From Empedobacter stercoris (lineage in GTDB: Bacteria; Bacteroidota; Bacteroidia; Flavobacteriales; Weeksellaceae): a DNA stretch of 64,000 nucleotides. This document shows, in pieces, positions 7,236 through 17,785 of this stretch (within the stretch, counting starts at the first letter, position 1; every line of letters starts with the position of its first letter). The translations under genes were made by a program, and so were the position numbers. The notes under the pieces are model-generated. The model was not told where the DNA came from and did no database searches. It worked only from the letters and a program-made list of their open reading frames with translations. Location: assembly GCF_020281205.1 (NCBI RefSeq), contig NZ_JACXZC010000002.1, positions 118,729 through 182,728 on the forward strand, in the 5' to 3' direction.

Positions 7236-9494
7236 TTAGTCATTAATTTGTTTGTCAATATCGATATATAAACGAACTATTTTTTCGATTCTGTCAACCG
7301 TATATTCTACTTCTGTAAGGATAGTGAAATATAATGTCGAACTTTTTTGACTGACGTTTTCTTGTTGTATGCGTTCAATTTGATTATTCAATGCAATCGA
7401 AATTTTATTGTCAATCGATTGGCGCAAATTATCAAATGATTCCAATTCATTCAAATTGTTATTCGCAAAACTCTTAGAAGTATGATTTAATAATTTTTTG
7501 TACTCAATATTAATTGATTTTAAATCAATTAATTGTTCTTCGTTTAACTTACGATGATTGTTATAGATATAGGTATGAATGGATGTGTTGATAAAATTGA
7601 TACTCGTCGTGATATTTTGTAAATAGCCAAAAGATTGCACGAATACTTTACACGAGTTAATATTTTCTCTATCCATATCACGCAAAATACGATAGAAATT
7701 AGATTTTAATTCTTCGATAGAACTGATTAATTTCTTGATTTTCTTTTTATTTTCTGCTGCGTGCGTTAGGTTTTCAAATTCGATTCCGCGAATACTTAAT
7801 TCAAAACTATATGCTGATTTTGATAAAGCTTTGCTGATCTGTTTTTTGTTTTTCGTAAAGATTTTTTGAATAGAATCAATATCTTCTTCTGTAAAACTGA
7901 TCATAATTTCCTCTTTTTCCTTCTTCTTTTTCTTGTAGCTTTGATTTGATTTGAATAAGATAAATCCTAATAACAAAATCATTCCGATAATACCGTACGC
8001 TTGTCCAAAGAACATAATTACGGCAACAATAGCAGCCATTGTGAATGCAGAAATACCAGTTAAAAACCATCCTCCAATAACGTTGAATACTCCTGCTACA
8101 CGGAAAACAGCACTATCTCTATCCCATGCACGGTCTGCAAATGATGAACCCATTGCAACCATAAAAGTAACGTAAGTTGTAGATAAAGGTAACTTCATCG
8201 ATGTTCCGATCGAAATTAAGATTGAAGCGACAATTAAATTGATTGAAGCACGAATCATATCAAAAGCTTCTTCATCAGTTGTTTGATCTTTGATAGAAAG
8301 ATTTTTTTTCGGATTTTCGAAACGTTTGTCTACTTTTAATTGCAATGATTTAGGTAAAATTTTATCAATCAAACCTCCTAATATAATTACAGCTCGAACA
8401 ATTCCACGTGATAAGAAGTTAGGTCTAAATTTTTCTTCTCCGTCGTTTTGTTTACTTAAATTAAGTTCTGTTTCAATTACATTTCGTGCTTTCTTCGATG
8501 TCCAAAGTGTTACAATCATGATAAGACCTGCAATTACTAAATAGTAGGGCGGAGCAACAATATCATTATTTGCTAAATCTCCCATCATAAATCCTGTTGG
8601 ATCTGTAACGCCAGAGGCTGTGAAAATATCGTAAGACTGAATAGCGGCAATTGGTACACCAATAAAGTTAACCAAATCATTTCCAGCAAAAGCTAAAGCT
8701 AATGCGAATGTCCCGATAAGGATAATGATTCGTAAAATATTGACTTTAAAGTAGATTAAAATTTGTGAAACAATTGTCCATAAAACAAAATTAATTCCGA
8801 TCAATAAAATTTGATTAGCTGAAATCCAACTTTTAATATCTCCACTTAAGAAGGTTAAGTTTTTAGCTCCTTTGATTAATAAGAAAAATGAAATTGCTGT
8901 AATTGCAATTCCTCCAAAAATTCCTCCATATTTTTTGATGCGAGCTTCTGAGTTGAATGTAAAGATTAAACGTGTGATGTATTGTATAATCGAACCTAAT
9001 AAGAAAGATAAAAAGACAGAAAGTATAATGCTAAAAACAATTTCAGATGCTTTTTCTGTATTGATATAATTAAGTATTGTAATGAATGAGTCGTCATTTG
9101 TAATAACTTTTATTAAAGCTAAGCAGGTTGCAGCGCCTAATAATTCGAAGATAATAGAAACGGTTGTTGAAGTAGGAAAACCAATGTAGTTAAATAAATC
9201 TAAAAGAATAACATCGGCAATCATCACTGCTAAGAAAATAATCATTACATCATAAAATGTAAACATGGAGGGAGTGAAAATCCCACTTCGGGCAATTTCC
9301 ATCATTCCACTTGAAAAAACTGCACCAATCAGTAAACCGAATGATGCGATTATCATAATTGTTCTAAAACTTGCAGCTTTAGATCCTATCGCTGAATTTA
9401 AAAAATTAACAGCATCATTACTAACTCCTACCATAATGTCTAAAATGGCTAATAGAACGACTGTGACAAGGATAATGATAAATATGAGTTCCAT
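7236..9494 (-). CDS. Large PiT-family phosphate transporter with C-terminal helical domain
   Basis: A 752-residue protein. Residues 1 to about 505 form a PiT-type membrane domain with divergent signatures (GVSNDAVNFLNSAIGSKAA at the N terminus, GFPTSTTVSIIFELLGAA, AFAGNDLVNFIGVPIAA, and LPLSTTYVTFMVAMGSS in the second half). A lysine-rich linker (SYKKKKKEKEEI) leads to about 230 residues of charged helices without membrane segments. This tail resembles PhoU/DUF47 bundles in character, although I cannot confirm homology by eye. If so, transporter and modulator are fused here, while the neighbouring pair keeps them separate. The gene is followed without a terminator by the DUF47 gene, 83 nt away, which has its own promoter box. 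Confidence 0.85.
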   Translation of the reverse strand: MELIFIIILVTVVLLAILDIMVGVSNDAVNFLNSAIGSKAASFRTIMIIASFGLLIGAVFSSGMMEIARSGIFTPSMFTFYDVMIIFLAVMIADVILLDLFNYIGFPTSTTVSIIFELLGAATCLALIKVITNDDSFITILNYINTEKASEIVFSIILSVFLSFLLGSIIQYITRLIFTFNSEARIKKYGGIFGGIAITAISFFLLIKGAKNLTFLSGDIKSWISANQILLIGINFVLWTIVSQILIYFKVNILRIIILIGTFALALAFAGNDLVNFIGVPIAAIQSYDIFTASGVTDPTGFMMGDLANNDIVAPPYYLVIAGLIMIVTLWTSKKARNVIETELNLSKQNDGEEKFRPNFLSRGIVRAVIILGGLIDKILPKSLQLKVDKRFENPKKNLSIKDQTTDEEAFDMIRASINLIVASILISIGTSMKLPLSTTYVTFMVAMGSSFADRAWDRDSAVFRVAGVFNVIGGWFLTGISAFTMAAIVAVIMFFGQAYGIIGMILLLGFILFKSNQSYKKKKKEKEEIMISFTEEDIDSIQKIFTKNKKQISKALSKSAYSFELSIRGIEFENLTHAAENKKKIKKLISSIEELKSNFYRILRDMDRENINSCKVFVQSFGYLQNITTSINFINTSIHTYIYNNHRKLNEEQLIDLKSINIEYKKLLNHTSKSFANNNLNELESFDNLRQSIDNKISIALNNQIERIQQENVSQKSSTLYFTILTEVEYTVDRIEKIVRLYIDIDKQIND

Positions 9495-9633
9495 GAAAAT
9501 GTTTTAAAAATACATAAAGTGCAAAATTCTATGTTTTATTTATATTTAATGTTAATTAATTGTTACTAATGTAAATTTAACTCTAAATGTTTTTTTAAAA
9601 GTATCAAAATCAATAGAAAAAAACGAAATATAT

Positions 9634-9663
9634 TTTGTTTTTGAAAAATTAATTGTAGATTTG
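9634..9663 (+). promoter_or_regulatory. Promoter of the rpsL operon
   Basis: TTTG (9634-9637), 18 nt, then TAGATTTG (9656-9663) followed by CATGCC. This is a full match to the Bacteroidota promoter. The leader starts with a small CCCA/TGGG hairpin. AAGGA about 12 nt before the ATG is one of few Shine-Dalgarno-like runs in the window. Confidence 0.75.
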
Positions 9664-9712
9664 CATGCCCAAAAAATGGGTTTAATCCAAATTTAAAAGG
9701 AAATTTATTAGT

Positions 9713-10096
9713 ATGCCAACAATTCAACAATTAGTTAGAAAAGGTAGAAAAAAACTAACCAAGAAGAGTAAATCGGCTGCATTGGAATCATGTCCACAAC
9801 GCCGCGGTGTTTGTACACGTGTTTACACTACAACTCCTAAGAAACCTAACTCAGCAATGCGTAAAGTTGCTCGTGTTAGATTAACAAACGGGAAAGAAGT
9901 TAACGCGTACATCGGTGGTGAAGGTCATAATCTTCAAGAGCACTCGATAGTATTGGTTAGAGGAGGTAGAGTTAAAGATTTACCAGGTGTGCGTTACCAC
10001 ATTGTACGTGGAGCGTTAGATACTGCGGGAGTAAACGGACGTACTCAACGTAGAAGTAAGTATGGAGCGAAACGTCCTAAAGATGCTAAAAAATAA
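9713..10096 (+). CDS. rpsL: 30S ribosomal protein S12 (uS12)
   Basis: A 127-residue S12, a decoding-centre protein. The universally conserved blocks [21 protein letters not shown] and [11 protein letters not shown] are intact, followed by [16 protein letters not shown]. The lysines whose substitution gives streptomycin resistance in other bacteria (K43 and K88) are the wild-type residues. It is the first gene of the str-type operon rpsL-rpsG-fusA-rpsJ. The spacing to rpsG is 12 nt. Confidence 0.98.
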   Translation: MPTIQQLVRKGRKKLTKKSKSAALESCPQRRGVCTRVYTTTPKKPNSAMRKVARVRLTNGKEVNAYIGGEGHNLQEHSIVLVRGGRVKDLPGVRYHIVRGALDTAGVNGRTQRRSKYGAKRPKDAKK

Positions 10097-10108
10097 ATTT
10101 AAGGTAAG

Positions 10109-10585
10109 ATGAGAAAGACAAGAGCTAAAAAAAGACCTTTACTTCCGGATCCTAAATTTAATGATCAGTTAGTAACTCGTTTCGTAAACAACTTAATGTA
10201 CGACGGAAAAAAATCTGTAGCATTCAAAATCTTTTATGATGCGTTAGAAATCGTAGATTCTCGCAAAGAAGATGCTGAAAAAACTTCATTAGACATTTGG
10301 AAAGAAGCATTATCTAATGTAATGCCTCACGTAGAAGTACGTTCTCGCCGTGTTGGTGGAGCTACATTCCAAATTCCAATGGAAATTCGCCCAGATCGTA
10401 AAATTTCAACAGCAATGAAATGGTTAATCAAATATTCTCGTAATAGAAACGAGAAATCGATGGCTCAAAAATTAGCTGGAGAAATTATTGCAGCTGCTAA
10501 AGAAGAAGGATCTGCCGTTAAAAAACGTCAAGATACTCACAAAATGGCAGAAGCTAACAAAGCATTCTCTCACTTTAGATTCTAA
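10109..10585 (+). CDS. rpsG: 30S ribosomal protein S7 (uS7)
   Basis: A 158-residue S7, the primary binder of the 16S 3' major domain at the head of the small subunit. The conserved N terminus ([17 protein letters not shown]) and the block [19 protein letters not shown] are present, as is the basic C-terminal helix ending KAFSHFRF. Length is normal. It lies between rpsL and fusA with 6 nt to the latter. S7 represses the str operon in E. coli; whether it does so here is unknown. Confidence 0.97.
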   Translation: MRKTRAKKRPLLPDPKFNDQLVTRFVNNLMYDGKKSVAFKIFYDALEIVDSRKEDAEKTSLDIWKEALSNVMPHVEVRSRRVGGATFQIPMEIRPDRKISTAMKWLIKYSRNRNEKSMAQKLAGEIIAAAKEEGSAVKKRQDTHKMAEANKAFSHFRF

Positions 10586-10591
10586 TACACG

Positions 10592-12715
10592 ATGGCAAGA
10601 GATTTAAAATACACAAGAAATATTGGTATTGCTGCGCACATCGATGCAGGAAAAACTACAACAACAGAACGTATCTTATTCTATTCAGGTAAGAATCACA
10701 AATTAGGAGAAACTCACGAAGGATCTGCTACAACTGACTGGATGGAACAAGAGGCAGAAAGAGGTATTACAATTACTTCTGCAGCTGTTACAGTTGATTG
10801 GACATTCCCAACAGAACAAGGTAAACCATTACCAGACGCTAAAGGGTACCACTTTAATATTATCGACACTCCTGGTCACGTTGACTTTACAGTAGAGGTA
10901 AACCGTTCTTTGCGCGTTTTAGACGGTTTAGTTTTCTTATTTTCAGCAGTAGATGGAGTTGAACCTCAGTCTGAAACAAACTGGCGTTTAGCAGATAACT
11001 ACAAAGTTCCTCGTTTAGGTTTCGTTAACAAAATGGACCGTCAAGGAGCTGACTTCTTAAATGTTTGTCGTCAAGTACGTGAAATGTTAGGGTCAAATGC
11101 TGTTCCTATCGTTTTACCAATCGGTGACGAAGCAGATTTTAAAGGAGTTGTAGATTTAATTAAAAACCGTGCAATTGTATGGCATGATGAGAATCATGGT
11201 TCTACATTTGATGTTGTTGAAATCCCAGCTGATATGGTTGACGATGTAAGACAATTCCGTGGTCAATTAATCGAAGAAATTGCTGCATACGATGAGAACT
11301 TATTAGAAAAGTATATGGAGGACGAAAACTCTATTACTGAAGAAGAAGTTCACACTGCATTACGTGCTGCAACATTAGATATGTCTATCATCCCAATGAC
11401 TTGTGGATCTTCGTTCAAAAACAAAGGTGTACAGTTCATGTTAGATGCTGTTTGTCGTTACTTACCATCTCCGATGGACAAAGAAGCGATTCCAGGGACA
11501 GATCCAAAAACAGATGAGGAAATCTCTAGAAAACCATCTGTAGATGAGCCGTTCTCAGCATTAGCATTTAAAATTGCTACTGACCCATTCGTAGGTCGTT
11601 TAGCTTTCTTCCGTGCTTATTCTGGACACTTAGATGCGGGTTCATACGTGTTAAATACTCGTTCTGGTAATAAAGAACGTATTTCTCGTATCTTCCAAAT
11701 GCACGCTCAAAAACAAGAGCCAATCGAATACATCGAAGCTGGTGACATTGGAGCTGCAGTAGGATTCAAAGATATCAAAACAGGAGATACTTTATGTGAT
11801 GAAAAAGCACCTATCGTATTAGAGTCTATGGACTTCCCAGATCCAGTAATTGGTATCGCAGTTGAGCCTAAAACAAAAGCAGACGTTGATAAATTAGGTA
11901 TGGCTTTAGCTAAATTAGCTGAAGAAGACCCAACATTCCAAGTAAAAACTGATGAGGCTTCAGGTCAAACAGTTATTTCTGGTATGGGTGAGTTACACTT
12001 AGACATCATCGTTGACCGTTTAAAACGTGAATTCAAAGTAGAGGTTAACCAAGGTGAGCCTCAAGTAGAGTACAAAGAATCATTCTCAAGACCAGCAGAT
12101 CACCGTGAAGTTTACAAAAAACAATCTGGTGGACGTGGTAAATTTGCTGATATCGTTTTCACAATGGGACCAGCAGATGAAGGTAAAACAGGTTTAGAAT
12201 TCGTTTCTGAGATTAAAGGTGGTAACGTTCCAAAAGAATTTATCCCTTCTATTGAAAAAGGTTTCAAAGCTGCAATGAAGAATGGGCCTTTAGCAGGATT
12301 CGAAATGGATTCGTTAAAAGTTACTTTAAAAGATGGATCTTTCCACCCTGTGGATTCTGACCAATTATCTTTCGAGTTAGCTGCTCAAATGGGTTACAAA
12401 GCTGCTGCTAAAGCTGCAGGTGCTCAAATTTTAGAGCCTATCATGAAGTTAGAGGTTTTAACTCCAGAAGAAAACATGGGTGACATCGTTGGTGACTTGA
12501 ACAGAAGACGTGGACAAGTTTCTGGTATGGATGATAGAAATAACGCAAAAGTTATTAAAGCTATGGTTCCATTAGCAGAAATGTTCGGATACGTAACATC
12601 ATTACGTACATTATCTTCTGGTCGTGCTACATCGACTATGGAATTCGATCACTATGCTCCAGCGCCAACAAACGTGGCTGAAGCTGTAATCGCTAAAGCA
12701 AAAGGTAACGCTTAA
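10592..12715 (+). CDS. fusA: Elongation factor G
   Basis: A 707-residue translocation GTPase. The G domain shows G1 AHIDAGKTT (about residue 16), switch/G2 [10 protein letters not shown]3 DTPGH and G4 NKMD. Domains II-V follow, with the domain IV stretch [11 protein letters not shown] and the C-terminal block [13 protein letters not shown] typical of translocating EF-G. It is the only full EF-G in the window and sits in the str operon, so it is the canonical factor. No tuf gene follows; rpsJ comes next after 10 nt, the usual Bacteroidota order. Confidence 0.98.
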   Translation: MARDLKYTRNIGIAAHIDAGKTTTTERILFYSGKNHKLGETHEGSATTDWMEQEAERGITITSAAVTVDWTFPTEQGKPLPDAKGYHFNIIDTPGHVDFTVEVNRSLRVLDGLVFLFSAVDGVEPQSETNWRLADNYKVPRLGFVNKMDRQGADFLNVCRQVREMLGSNAVPIVLPIGDEADFKGVVDLIKNRAIVWHDENHGSTFDVVEIPADMVDDVRQFRGQLIEEIAAYDENLLEKYMEDENSITEEEVHTALRAATLDMSIIPMTCGSSFKNKGVQFMLDAVCRYLPSPMDKEAIPGTDPKTDEEISRKPSVDEPFSALAFKIATDPFVGRLAFFRAYSGHLDAGSYVLNTRSGNKERISRIFQMHAQKQEPIEYIEAGDIGAAVGFKDIKTGDTLCDEKAPIVLESMDFPDPVIGIAVEPKTKADVDKLGMALAKLAEEDPTFQVKTDEASGQTVISGMGELHLDIIVDRLKREFKVEVNQGEPQVEYKESFSRPADHREVYKKQSGGRGKFADIVFTMGPADEGKTGLEFVSEIKGGNVPKEFIPSIEKGFKAAMKNGPLAGFEMDSLKVTLKDGSFHPVDSDQLSFELAAQMGYKAAAKAAGAQILEPIMKLEVLTPEENMGDIVGDLNRRRGQVSGMDDRNNAKVIKAMVPLAEMFGYVTSLRTLSSGRATSTMEFDHYAPAPTNVAEAVIAKAKGNA

Positions 12716-12725
12716 TTCAAGAAAA

Positions 12726-13031
12726 ATGAGTCAAAAAATTAGAATAAAATTAAAATCTTACGATTATTCTTTAGTTGATAAATCAGCTGAAAAAATCGTA
12801 AAAACTGTTAAAGCGACAGGAGCTGTTGTGAATGGTCCTATTCCATTACCAACTCACAAAAGAATCTTTACAGTTTTAAGATCTCCACACGTAAACAAAA
12901 AATCTCGTGAGCAATTTCAATTATCAGCTCACAAAAGATTATTAGACATCTATTCATCTTCATCTAAAACAGTTGATGCTTTGATGAAATTAGAATTACC
13001 TAGTGGTGTTGAAGTAGAAATTAAAGTGTAG
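12726..13031 (+). CDS. rpsJ: 30S ribosomal protein S10 (uS10)
   Basis: A 101-residue S10, also NusE in antitermination complexes. The start [23 protein letters not shown] and the conserved loop [28 protein letters not shown] are intact. In E. coli this gene heads the S10 operon. Here it ends the str transcript: a strong terminator (13056-13089) lies just downstream and rplC has its own promoter. Confidence 0.98.
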   Translation: MSQKIRIKLKSYDYSLVDKSAEKIVKTVKATGAVVNGPIPLPTHKRIFTVLRSPHVNKKSREQFQLSAHKRLLDIYSSSSKTVDALMKLELPSGVEVEIKV

Positions 13032-13055
13032 TTAAACAACGCTTTAAATAAATAT

Positions 13056-13089
13056 AAGCCTCGAGACGTGCACATCTCGAGGCTTTTTT
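13056..13089 (+). terminator. Terminator between rpsJ and rplC
   Basis: AAGCCTCGAGA and TCTCGAGGCTT form a perfect 11-bp stem with an 8-nt loop, then TTTTTT. It is a strong intrinsic terminator within the ribosomal supercluster. Confidence 0.93.
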
Positions 13090-13165
13090 GTAAGATATAT
13101 TTGGAATCAGTTTTTAACATTGTTTTTCTCGGTTTGTAATCTTTTGAAAAATAATTAATTGAAAG

Positions 13166-13196
13166 TTTGTGGTTTACAAAATAATTCTTACATTTG
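13166..13196 (+). promoter_or_regulatory. Promoter of the rplC operon
   Basis: TTTG (13166-13169), 19 nt, then TACATTTG (13189-13196), followed by CATGC. This is an excellent Bacteroidota promoter with the same downstream GCATGC as the rpsL promoter. Transcription should start near 13201, leaving a leader of about 80 nt. Confidence 0.8.
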
Positions 13197-13203
13197 CATG
13201 CTA

Positions 13204-13250
13204 ATTTTAGAGAAGATCTCTAGTGTTCGAAAGTGCACATTCTCTAAAAT
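13204..13250 (+). promoter_or_regulatory. Structured 5' leader of rplC
   Basis: ATTTTAGAGAA (13204-13214) pairs perfectly with TTCTCTAAAAT (13240-13250), enclosing 25 nt that include further short complementary pieces (TGT...ACA). No T-tract follows, so it is not a simple terminator. Its place at the very 5' end of a ribosomal protein message fits an autoregulatory binding site, for example for L4 (encoded second in this operon). The ligand is a guess. Confidence 0.5.
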
Positions 13251-13281
13251 AATAAACAAATTATTAACATATTTTAATCAA

Positions 13282-13911
13282 ATGTCAGGTATCATTGGTA
13301 AAAAAATCGCGATGACTAGCTTATTTGATGAGAACGGGAAAAATATTCCTGTGACTATCGTAGAAGCTGGGCCATGTGTGGTTACTCAAGTCAGAACCGT
13401 AGAGAAAGATGGGTACGTTGCTGCTCAACTTGGTTTCGATGACGCAAAAGAAAAAAACACGACTAATGCTTTAAAAGGTCACTTTAAAAAAGCAGGAACT
13501 ACTCCAAAACGTAAGTTAGTTGAGTTTTACGGTGAAGAATTCGTAAACTCTTTAACATTAGGAGGAGAAGTTAACGTTGAGTTATTCAACGAAGGAGAAT
13601 TTGTAAGTGTTACAGGTACTTCAAAAGGAAAAGGTTTCCAAGGTGTAGTTAAACGTCATGGTTTCGGTGGAGTAGGTCAAGCTACACACGGTCAACATAA
13701 CCGTTTAAGAGCTCCAGGTTCTATCGGTGCTGGTTCAGATCCATCTCGTGTATTCAAAGGAATGCGTATGGCTGGAAGAATGGGTGGTAAACAAGTTACT
13801 GTTCAGAACTTAAAAGTACTTAAAGTGGATACTGAGAAAAATCTTTTAATTGTTAAAGGTGCTATCCCAGGTCCTAAAAATTCATACGTAATCGTTAGAA
13901 GATGGAAGTAG
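13282..13911 (+). CDS. rplC: 50S ribosomal protein L3 (uL3)
   Basis: A 209-residue L3, an early assembly protein near the peptidyl transferase centre. It starts [19 protein letters not shown] and has the conserved loop [24 protein letters not shown] with the Gln that is methylated in other bacteria (GQATHGQ). The frame is open from 13159, but that 41-residue extension covers the promoter and leader hairpin and is not family-like. It is the first gene of the long rplC-rpsN unit. Its last 10 nt overlap the rplD start. Confidence 0.97.
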   Translation: MSGIIGKKIAMTSLFDENGKNIPVTIVEAGPCVVTQVRTVEKDGYVAAQLGFDDAKEKNTTNALKGHFKKAGTTPKRKLVEFYGEEFVNSLTLGGEVNVELFNEGEFVSVTGTSKGKGFQGVVKRHGFGGVGQATHGQHNRLRAPGSIGAGSDPSRVFKGMRMAGRMGGKQVTVQNLKVLKVDTEKNLLIVKGAIPGPKNSYVIVRRWK

Positions 13912-14531
13912 TAGTATTAAACATCAAAGGTCAAGAAACTGGAAGAACAGTATCTTTAGACGAGGCAGTTTTCGGAATTGAGCCTTCTACACACACAGTG
14001 TACTTAGAAGTTAAGCAATATTTAGCAGCTCAACGCCAAGGAACTCACAAAGCAAAAGAAAGAGCTGAGATTGCGGGATCTACTCGTAAAATCAAAAAAC
14101 AAAAAGGAACTGGTACAGCTCGTGCAGGTTCTATTAAATCTCCAGTGTTTAGAGGAGGAGGAAGAATTTTTGGGCCACGTCCAAGAAACTATTCTTTCAA
14201 ATTAAATAAAGCACAAAAGAGATTAGCTAAAAAATCTGTGTTATCACAAAAATTAGCTGAGAACGAAATCAAAGTTGTTGAGAACTTCTCATTTGAAGCT
14301 CCAAAAACGAAAGAGTTCAAAACAGTTTTAGCTGATTTAGGATTAGAGAACACAAAATCTTTATTCGTATTAGGAGAGTCTAATAACAATGTATATTTAT
14401 CTTCTCGTAACTTGCAAAAAGTTAAAGTTGTTACAACTGAGGAATTAAATGTATTTGATTTAATCAATGCTTCTCAAATCGTATTTTTAGAAGGTTCTTT
14501 AGCAACAGTTCAAGAAAATTTAACAAAATAA
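13902..14531 (+). CDS. rplD: 50S ribosomal protein L4 (uL4)
   Basis: A 209-residue L4, which lines the exit tunnel. It shows the loop [32 protein letters not shown], the arginine-rich tunnel extension. The ATG overlaps the rplC stop by 10 nt (ATGGAAGTAG), which implies translational coupling. In E. coli L4 represses its own operon through the leader RNA. The structured leader upstream of rplC makes this worth testing here. Confidence 0.97.
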   Translation: MEVVVLNIKGQETGRTVSLDEAVFGIEPSTHTVYLEVKQYLAAQRQGTHKAKERAEIAGSTRKIKKQKGTGTARAGSIKSPVFRGGGRIFGPRPRNYSFKLNKAQKRLAKKSVLSQKLAENEIKVVENFSFEAPKTKEFKTVLADLGLENTKSLFVLGESNNNVYLSSRNLQKVKVVTTEELNVFDLINASQIVFLEGSLATVQENLTK

Positions 14532-14541
14532 GACGAAGAAA

Positions 14542-14826
14542 ATGGGAATCATAATTAAACCAGTAATTTCAGAAAAAGCTACAAATAACAGTGAGTTATT
14601 AGGGCAATATTCGTTTTATGTAGACACAAAAGCTAACAAAATTCAAATCAAAGAAGCTGTAGAAAAAACGTACGGTGTATCTGTGGTTTCTGTTAGTACT
14701 TTAGTTTCTGCTCCAAAAGTGAAAACTCGTTACACAAAAACAGGTTTTCAAACTGGAAAAACAAATAAGTTGAAAAAAGCGATCGTTAGCTTAGCTGAAG
14801 GTCAAGAAATAGAGTTGTTCGGATAA
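14542..14826 (+). CDS. rplW: 50S ribosomal protein L23 (uL23)
   Basis: A 94-residue L23 at the tunnel exit, the docking site for SRP and trigger factor. It starts IIIKPVISEKATN, has the block YSFYVDTKANKIQIKEAVEKTYGVSV, and is of normal length. It lies in the rplC operon, 10 nt after rplD. Confidence 0.96.
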   Translation: MGIIIKPVISEKATNNSELLGQYSFYVDTKANKIQIKEAVEKTYGVSVVSVSTLVSAPKVKTRYTKTGFQTGKTNKLKKAIVSLAEGQEIELFG

Positions 14827-14841
14827 TTTAAGAATTAAAAA

Positions 14842-15666
14842 ATGTCAGTAAGAAAATTAAAACCTATCACCCCGGGACAACGTTTTAGAGTGGTTAATGA
14901 ATTTGCGGCAGTAGACAAAGGTGCTAAGCCAGAAAAGACATTAGTTGAAGGAAAATCTAAATCGGGTGGACGTAACAACACTGGTAAAATGACAATGCGT
15001 TATATCGGTGGTGGACACAAACAAAAATATCGTATCATCGACTTCAAACGTGATAAAGAAGGTGCTGCAACTGTAGAATCTGTACAGTACGATCCAAACA
15101 GAACTGCATTCATCGCTTTATTATCTTATGAAGATGGTGAAAAACGTTACATTATTGCTCAAAATGGTTTGAAAGCTGGACAAGTAATTGTTTCAGGAGA
15201 TAACGTAGAACCAGAAGTAGGTAATGCTATGAAGCTTAAAAACATCCCATTAGGTACAGTAATCTCTTGTATTGAGTTACGTCCAGGGCAAGGAGCGGTT
15301 ATGGCAAGAAGTGCAGGTACTTATGCTCAATTAGTTGCGCGTGATGGTAAATATGCTATCGTTAAGTTACCAAGTGGTGAATCAAGAATGATTTTAGTGG
15401 AGTGTAAAGCAACAGTAGGTGTTGTTTCTAACACAGATCATCAGTTAGAAGTTTCTGGTAAAGCAGGACGTTCAAGATGGCAAGGTCGTCGTCCAAGAAC
15501 TCGTGCAATGGTTATGAACCCAGTTGATCACCCAATGGGTGGTGGTGAAGGTCGTGCGACAGGAGGTATTCCTCGTTCTCGTAACGGTATTCCAGCTAAA
15601 GGTTACAAAACTCGTGACAAAAAGAAAGCGTCTAACAAATATATTGTTGAAAGAAGAAAAAAATAA
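14842..15666 (+). CDS. rplB: 50S ribosomal protein L2 (uL2)
   Basis: A 274-residue L2, needed for subunit joining and the peptidyl transferase centre. The N terminus [15 protein letters not shown] is followed by the conserved [22 protein letters not shown]. The functional C-terminal stretch [14 protein letters not shown] contains the invariant His. It lies in the rplC operon, with only 3 nt to rpsS. Confidence 0.98.
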   Translation: MSVRKLKPITPGQRFRVVNEFAAVDKGAKPEKTLVEGKSKSGGRNNTGKMTMRYIGGGHKQKYRIIDFKRDKEGAATVESVQYDPNRTAFIALLSYEDGEKRYIIAQNGLKAGQVIVSGDNVEPEVGNAMKLKNIPLGTVISCIELRPGQGAVMARSAGTYAQLVARDGKYAIVKLPSGESRMILVECKATVGVVSNTDHQLEVSGKAGRSRWQGRRPRTRAMVMNPVDHPMGGGEGRATGGIPRSRNGIPAKGYKTRDKKKASNKYIVERRKK

Positions 15667-15669
15667 TTT

Positions 15670-15948
15670 ATGGCACGTTCATTAAAAAAAGGACCATTCA
15701 TCCACTATAAATTAGAAAAGAAAGTTTTAGCTAACGTAGAAGCGGGTAGCAAAAACGTGATCAAAACATGGTCAAGAGCATCTATGATTTCTCCTGATTT
15801 TGTTGGTCAAACTATCGCAGTACACAACGGGAAACAATTTATCCCAGTTTATGTAACTGAGAATATGGTAGGTCATAAATTAGGTGAGTTCGCTCCTACA
15901 CGTACTTTTAGAGGTCATGCCGGAGCTAAAAACAAAGGAAAAAAATAG
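15670..15948 (+). CDS. rpsS: 30S ribosomal protein S19 (uS19)
   Basis: A 92-residue S19 of the subunit head. It shows [58 protein letters not shown] in pieces, and TRTFRGHAG, all family landmarks. It is complete and in the standard position between rplB and rplV. Confidence 0.97.
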   Translation: MARSLKKGPFIHYKLEKKVLANVEAGSKNVIKTWSRASMISPDFVGQTIAVHNGKQFIPVYVTENMVGHKLGEFAPTRTFRGHAGAKNKGKK

Positions 15949-15957
15949 TAGAAGGCC

Positions 15958-16374
15958 ATGGGATCTAGAAAAAGATTAAGTAACGAAAAAATCAAAGAAG
16001 CTAACAAGCAGTTGGCTTTTGCGAAATTAAATAATGTTCCTACTTCTCCTCGTAAGATGAGATTAGTAGTAGATATTATCCGTGGAGTTGAAATTCAAAA
16101 AGCTTTAGGTATTTTAAAATATACTAAAAACCACGCTTCAATCCGTTTAGAAAAATTGTTATTAAGCGCTATCGCTAACTGGCAAATCAAAAACGAAGGA
16201 GCTGATGTAGAAGAAGCTGGATTATATGTAAAAGAAATCTCTGTTGACAGTGCACGTCAATTAAAAAGAATTCGTACTGCTCCTCAAGGTAGAGCACATA
16301 GAATCAGAAAACGTTCAAACCATGTGACTTTGGTTTTAGGAACTAAAGAAGATAAACAAAAAGTACAAGATTAA
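15958..16374 (+). CDS. rplV: 50S ribosomal protein L22 (uL22)
   Basis: A 138-residue L22, whose hairpin reaches into the exit tunnel. It has the core [18 protein letters not shown] and the hairpin [24 protein letters not shown]. Compared with E. coli (110 aa) it has about 20 extra N-terminal residues ([17 protein letters not shown]), a common form in Bacteroidota. Five nt separate it from rpsC. Confidence 0.96.
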   Translation: MGSRKRLSNEKIKEANKQLAFAKLNNVPTSPRKMRLVVDIIRGVEIQKALGILKYTKNHASIRLEKLLLSAIANWQIKNEGADVEEAGLYVKEISVDSARQLKRIRTAPQGRAHRIRKRSNHVTLVLGTKEDKQKVQD

Positions 16375-16379
16375 TAGAT

Positions 16380-17102
16380 ATGGGACAAAAAACTAATCCA
16401 ATCGGAAATCGTTTAGGAATCATCAGAGGATGGGATTCTAACTGGTACGGTGGAAATGATTACGGTGATAAAATTGCAGAAGATGCAAAAATTCGTACTT
16501 ATTTAAGAGCGCGTTTATCTAAAGCCGGTGTTTCTCGTATTTATATTGATCGTACTTTAAAATTAGTTACAGTTACAGTAACTACTGCTCGTCCAGGTAT
16601 CATCATTGGTAAAGGTGGACAAGAAGTTGACAAATTAAAAGAAGAGTTAAAGAAAATCACTGGTAAAGAGGTTCAAATTAACATCTTCGAAATTAAGAGA
16701 CCAGAATTAGATGCAATCTTAGTAGGTGATAGTATCGCTCGTCAAATTGAAAATCGTATTTCTTACCGTCGTGCAATCAAAATGGCTATTCAATCTGCAA
16801 TGAGAATGAACGCTGAAGGAATTAAAGTTCAAATCTCTGGTCGTTTAAACGGTGCAGAGATGGCACGTTCTGAAACTTATAAAGACGGACGTATTCCTTT
16901 GTCTACATTCCGTGCAGACATTGATTACCACATTTCAGAAGCTCATACAACTTACGGTCGATTAGGGATCAAAGTATGGATCATGAAAGGTGAGGTATAT
17001 GGTAAGAGAGAATTATCTCCATTAGTTGGTTTACAGAAAAAACAAAAAAAATCTGATAACAACAGAAAAGGAGGTGAGAGATCTAATAATAGAAAGCGAT
17101 AA
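16380..17102 (+). CDS. rpsC: 30S ribosomal protein S3 (uS3)
   Basis: A 240-residue S3 at the mRNA entry site. It starts [22 protein letters not shown], has the KH-domain loop [13 protein letters not shown] and the block [18 protein letters not shown] basic tail ([21 protein letters not shown] in pieces) makes it slightly longer than usual. A 36-nt gap to rplP holds no visible signal. Confidence 0.97.
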   Translation: MGQKTNPIGNRLGIIRGWDSNWYGGNDYGDKIAEDAKIRTYLRARLSKAGVSRIYIDRTLKLVTVTVTTARPGIIIGKGGQEVDKLKEELKKITGKEVQINIFEIKRPELDAILVGDSIARQIENRISYRRAIKMAIQSAMRMNAEGIKVQISGRLNGAEMARSETYKDGRIPLSTFRADIDYHISEAHTTYGRLGIKVWIMKGEVYGKRELSPLVGLQKKQKKSDNNRKGGERSNNRKR

Positions 17103-17138
17103 TTTAGTTTAACAACTAACATAAAGAATTAAGTAGAT

Positions 17139-17558
17139 ATGTTATCACCGAGAAGAGTAAAGTTTAGAAAAACCCAAAAAGGTAAGATGAAAGGTGTTTC
17201 TCACAGAGGAACTCAATTAGCTTACGGAACTTTCGGGATCAAATCTTTAGACGAAGCGTTTATTACAGCACGTCAAATCGAGGCAGCTCGTATTGCTGCA
17301 ACTCGTTTCATGAAGAGAGAGGGTCAATTATGGATTAAAATATTTCCAGATAAACCAATTACTAAGAAACCAGCAGAGGTACGTATGGGGAAAGGTAAAG
17401 GTGCACCAGAATATTGGGTAGCTCCTGTACAACCAGGTCGTATCTTATTCGAAGTAGGAGGTGTGCCAGTAGAGGTTGCATCTGAAGCATTGCGTTTAGC
17501 AGCTCAGAAGTTACCTGTTAAGACTAAGTTTATCGTTGCACGTGATTTCCAAAATTAA
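17139..17558 (+). CDS. rplP: 50S ribosomal protein L16 (uL16)
   Basis: A 139-residue L16 near the A-site. It starts [19 protein letters not shown] and contains the block RIFPDKP-like [23 protein letters not shown], with the Arg in EVRMGKGKG conserved. Normal length; rplC operon. Confidence 0.96.
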   Translation: MLSPRRVKFRKTQKGKMKGVSHRGTQLAYGTFGIKSLDEAFITARQIEAARIAATRFMKREGQLWIKIFPDKPITKKPAEVRMGKGKGAPEYWVAPVQPGRILFEVGGVPVEVASEALRLAAQKLPVKTKFIVARDFQN

Positions 17559-17580
17559 TAATTTCAAAAATTAAGAAAAA

Positions 17581-17769
17581 ATGAAAGCAGCAGATATTAG
17601 AAATCTAAGTGTAGAGGAGTTACAAGCTAAAATAGCTGAAGAACAAGCGAACTACGATCAATTGAAATTGACGAACGCTGTTTCTCCTGTAGCAAATCCA
17701 ATCGGTATTAGAGACTTACGCAGAACAATTGCTCGTTTGAATACCGTGTTAAACGAAAAACAATCATAA
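17581..17769 (+). CDS. rpmC: 50S ribosomal protein L29 (uL29)
   Basis: A 62-residue helical L29 next to the tunnel exit. It starts MKAADIRNLSVEELQAKIAE and has the second helix GIRDLRRTIARLNTVLNEK, with the conserved IRDLRRxIARLxT. It lies between rplP and rpsQ. Confidence 0.95.
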   Translation: MKAADIRNLSVEELQAKIAEEQANYDQLKLTNAVSPVANPIGIRDLRRTIARLNTVLNEKQS

Positions 17770-17785
17770 CAGTAATCTGTAACTG

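Noticed and set aside
13159..13281. A 41-residue N-terminal extension of L3 in the open frame
   Set aside because: It covers the promoter and the leader hairpin and has no likeness to L3; the normal L3 start is at 13282.
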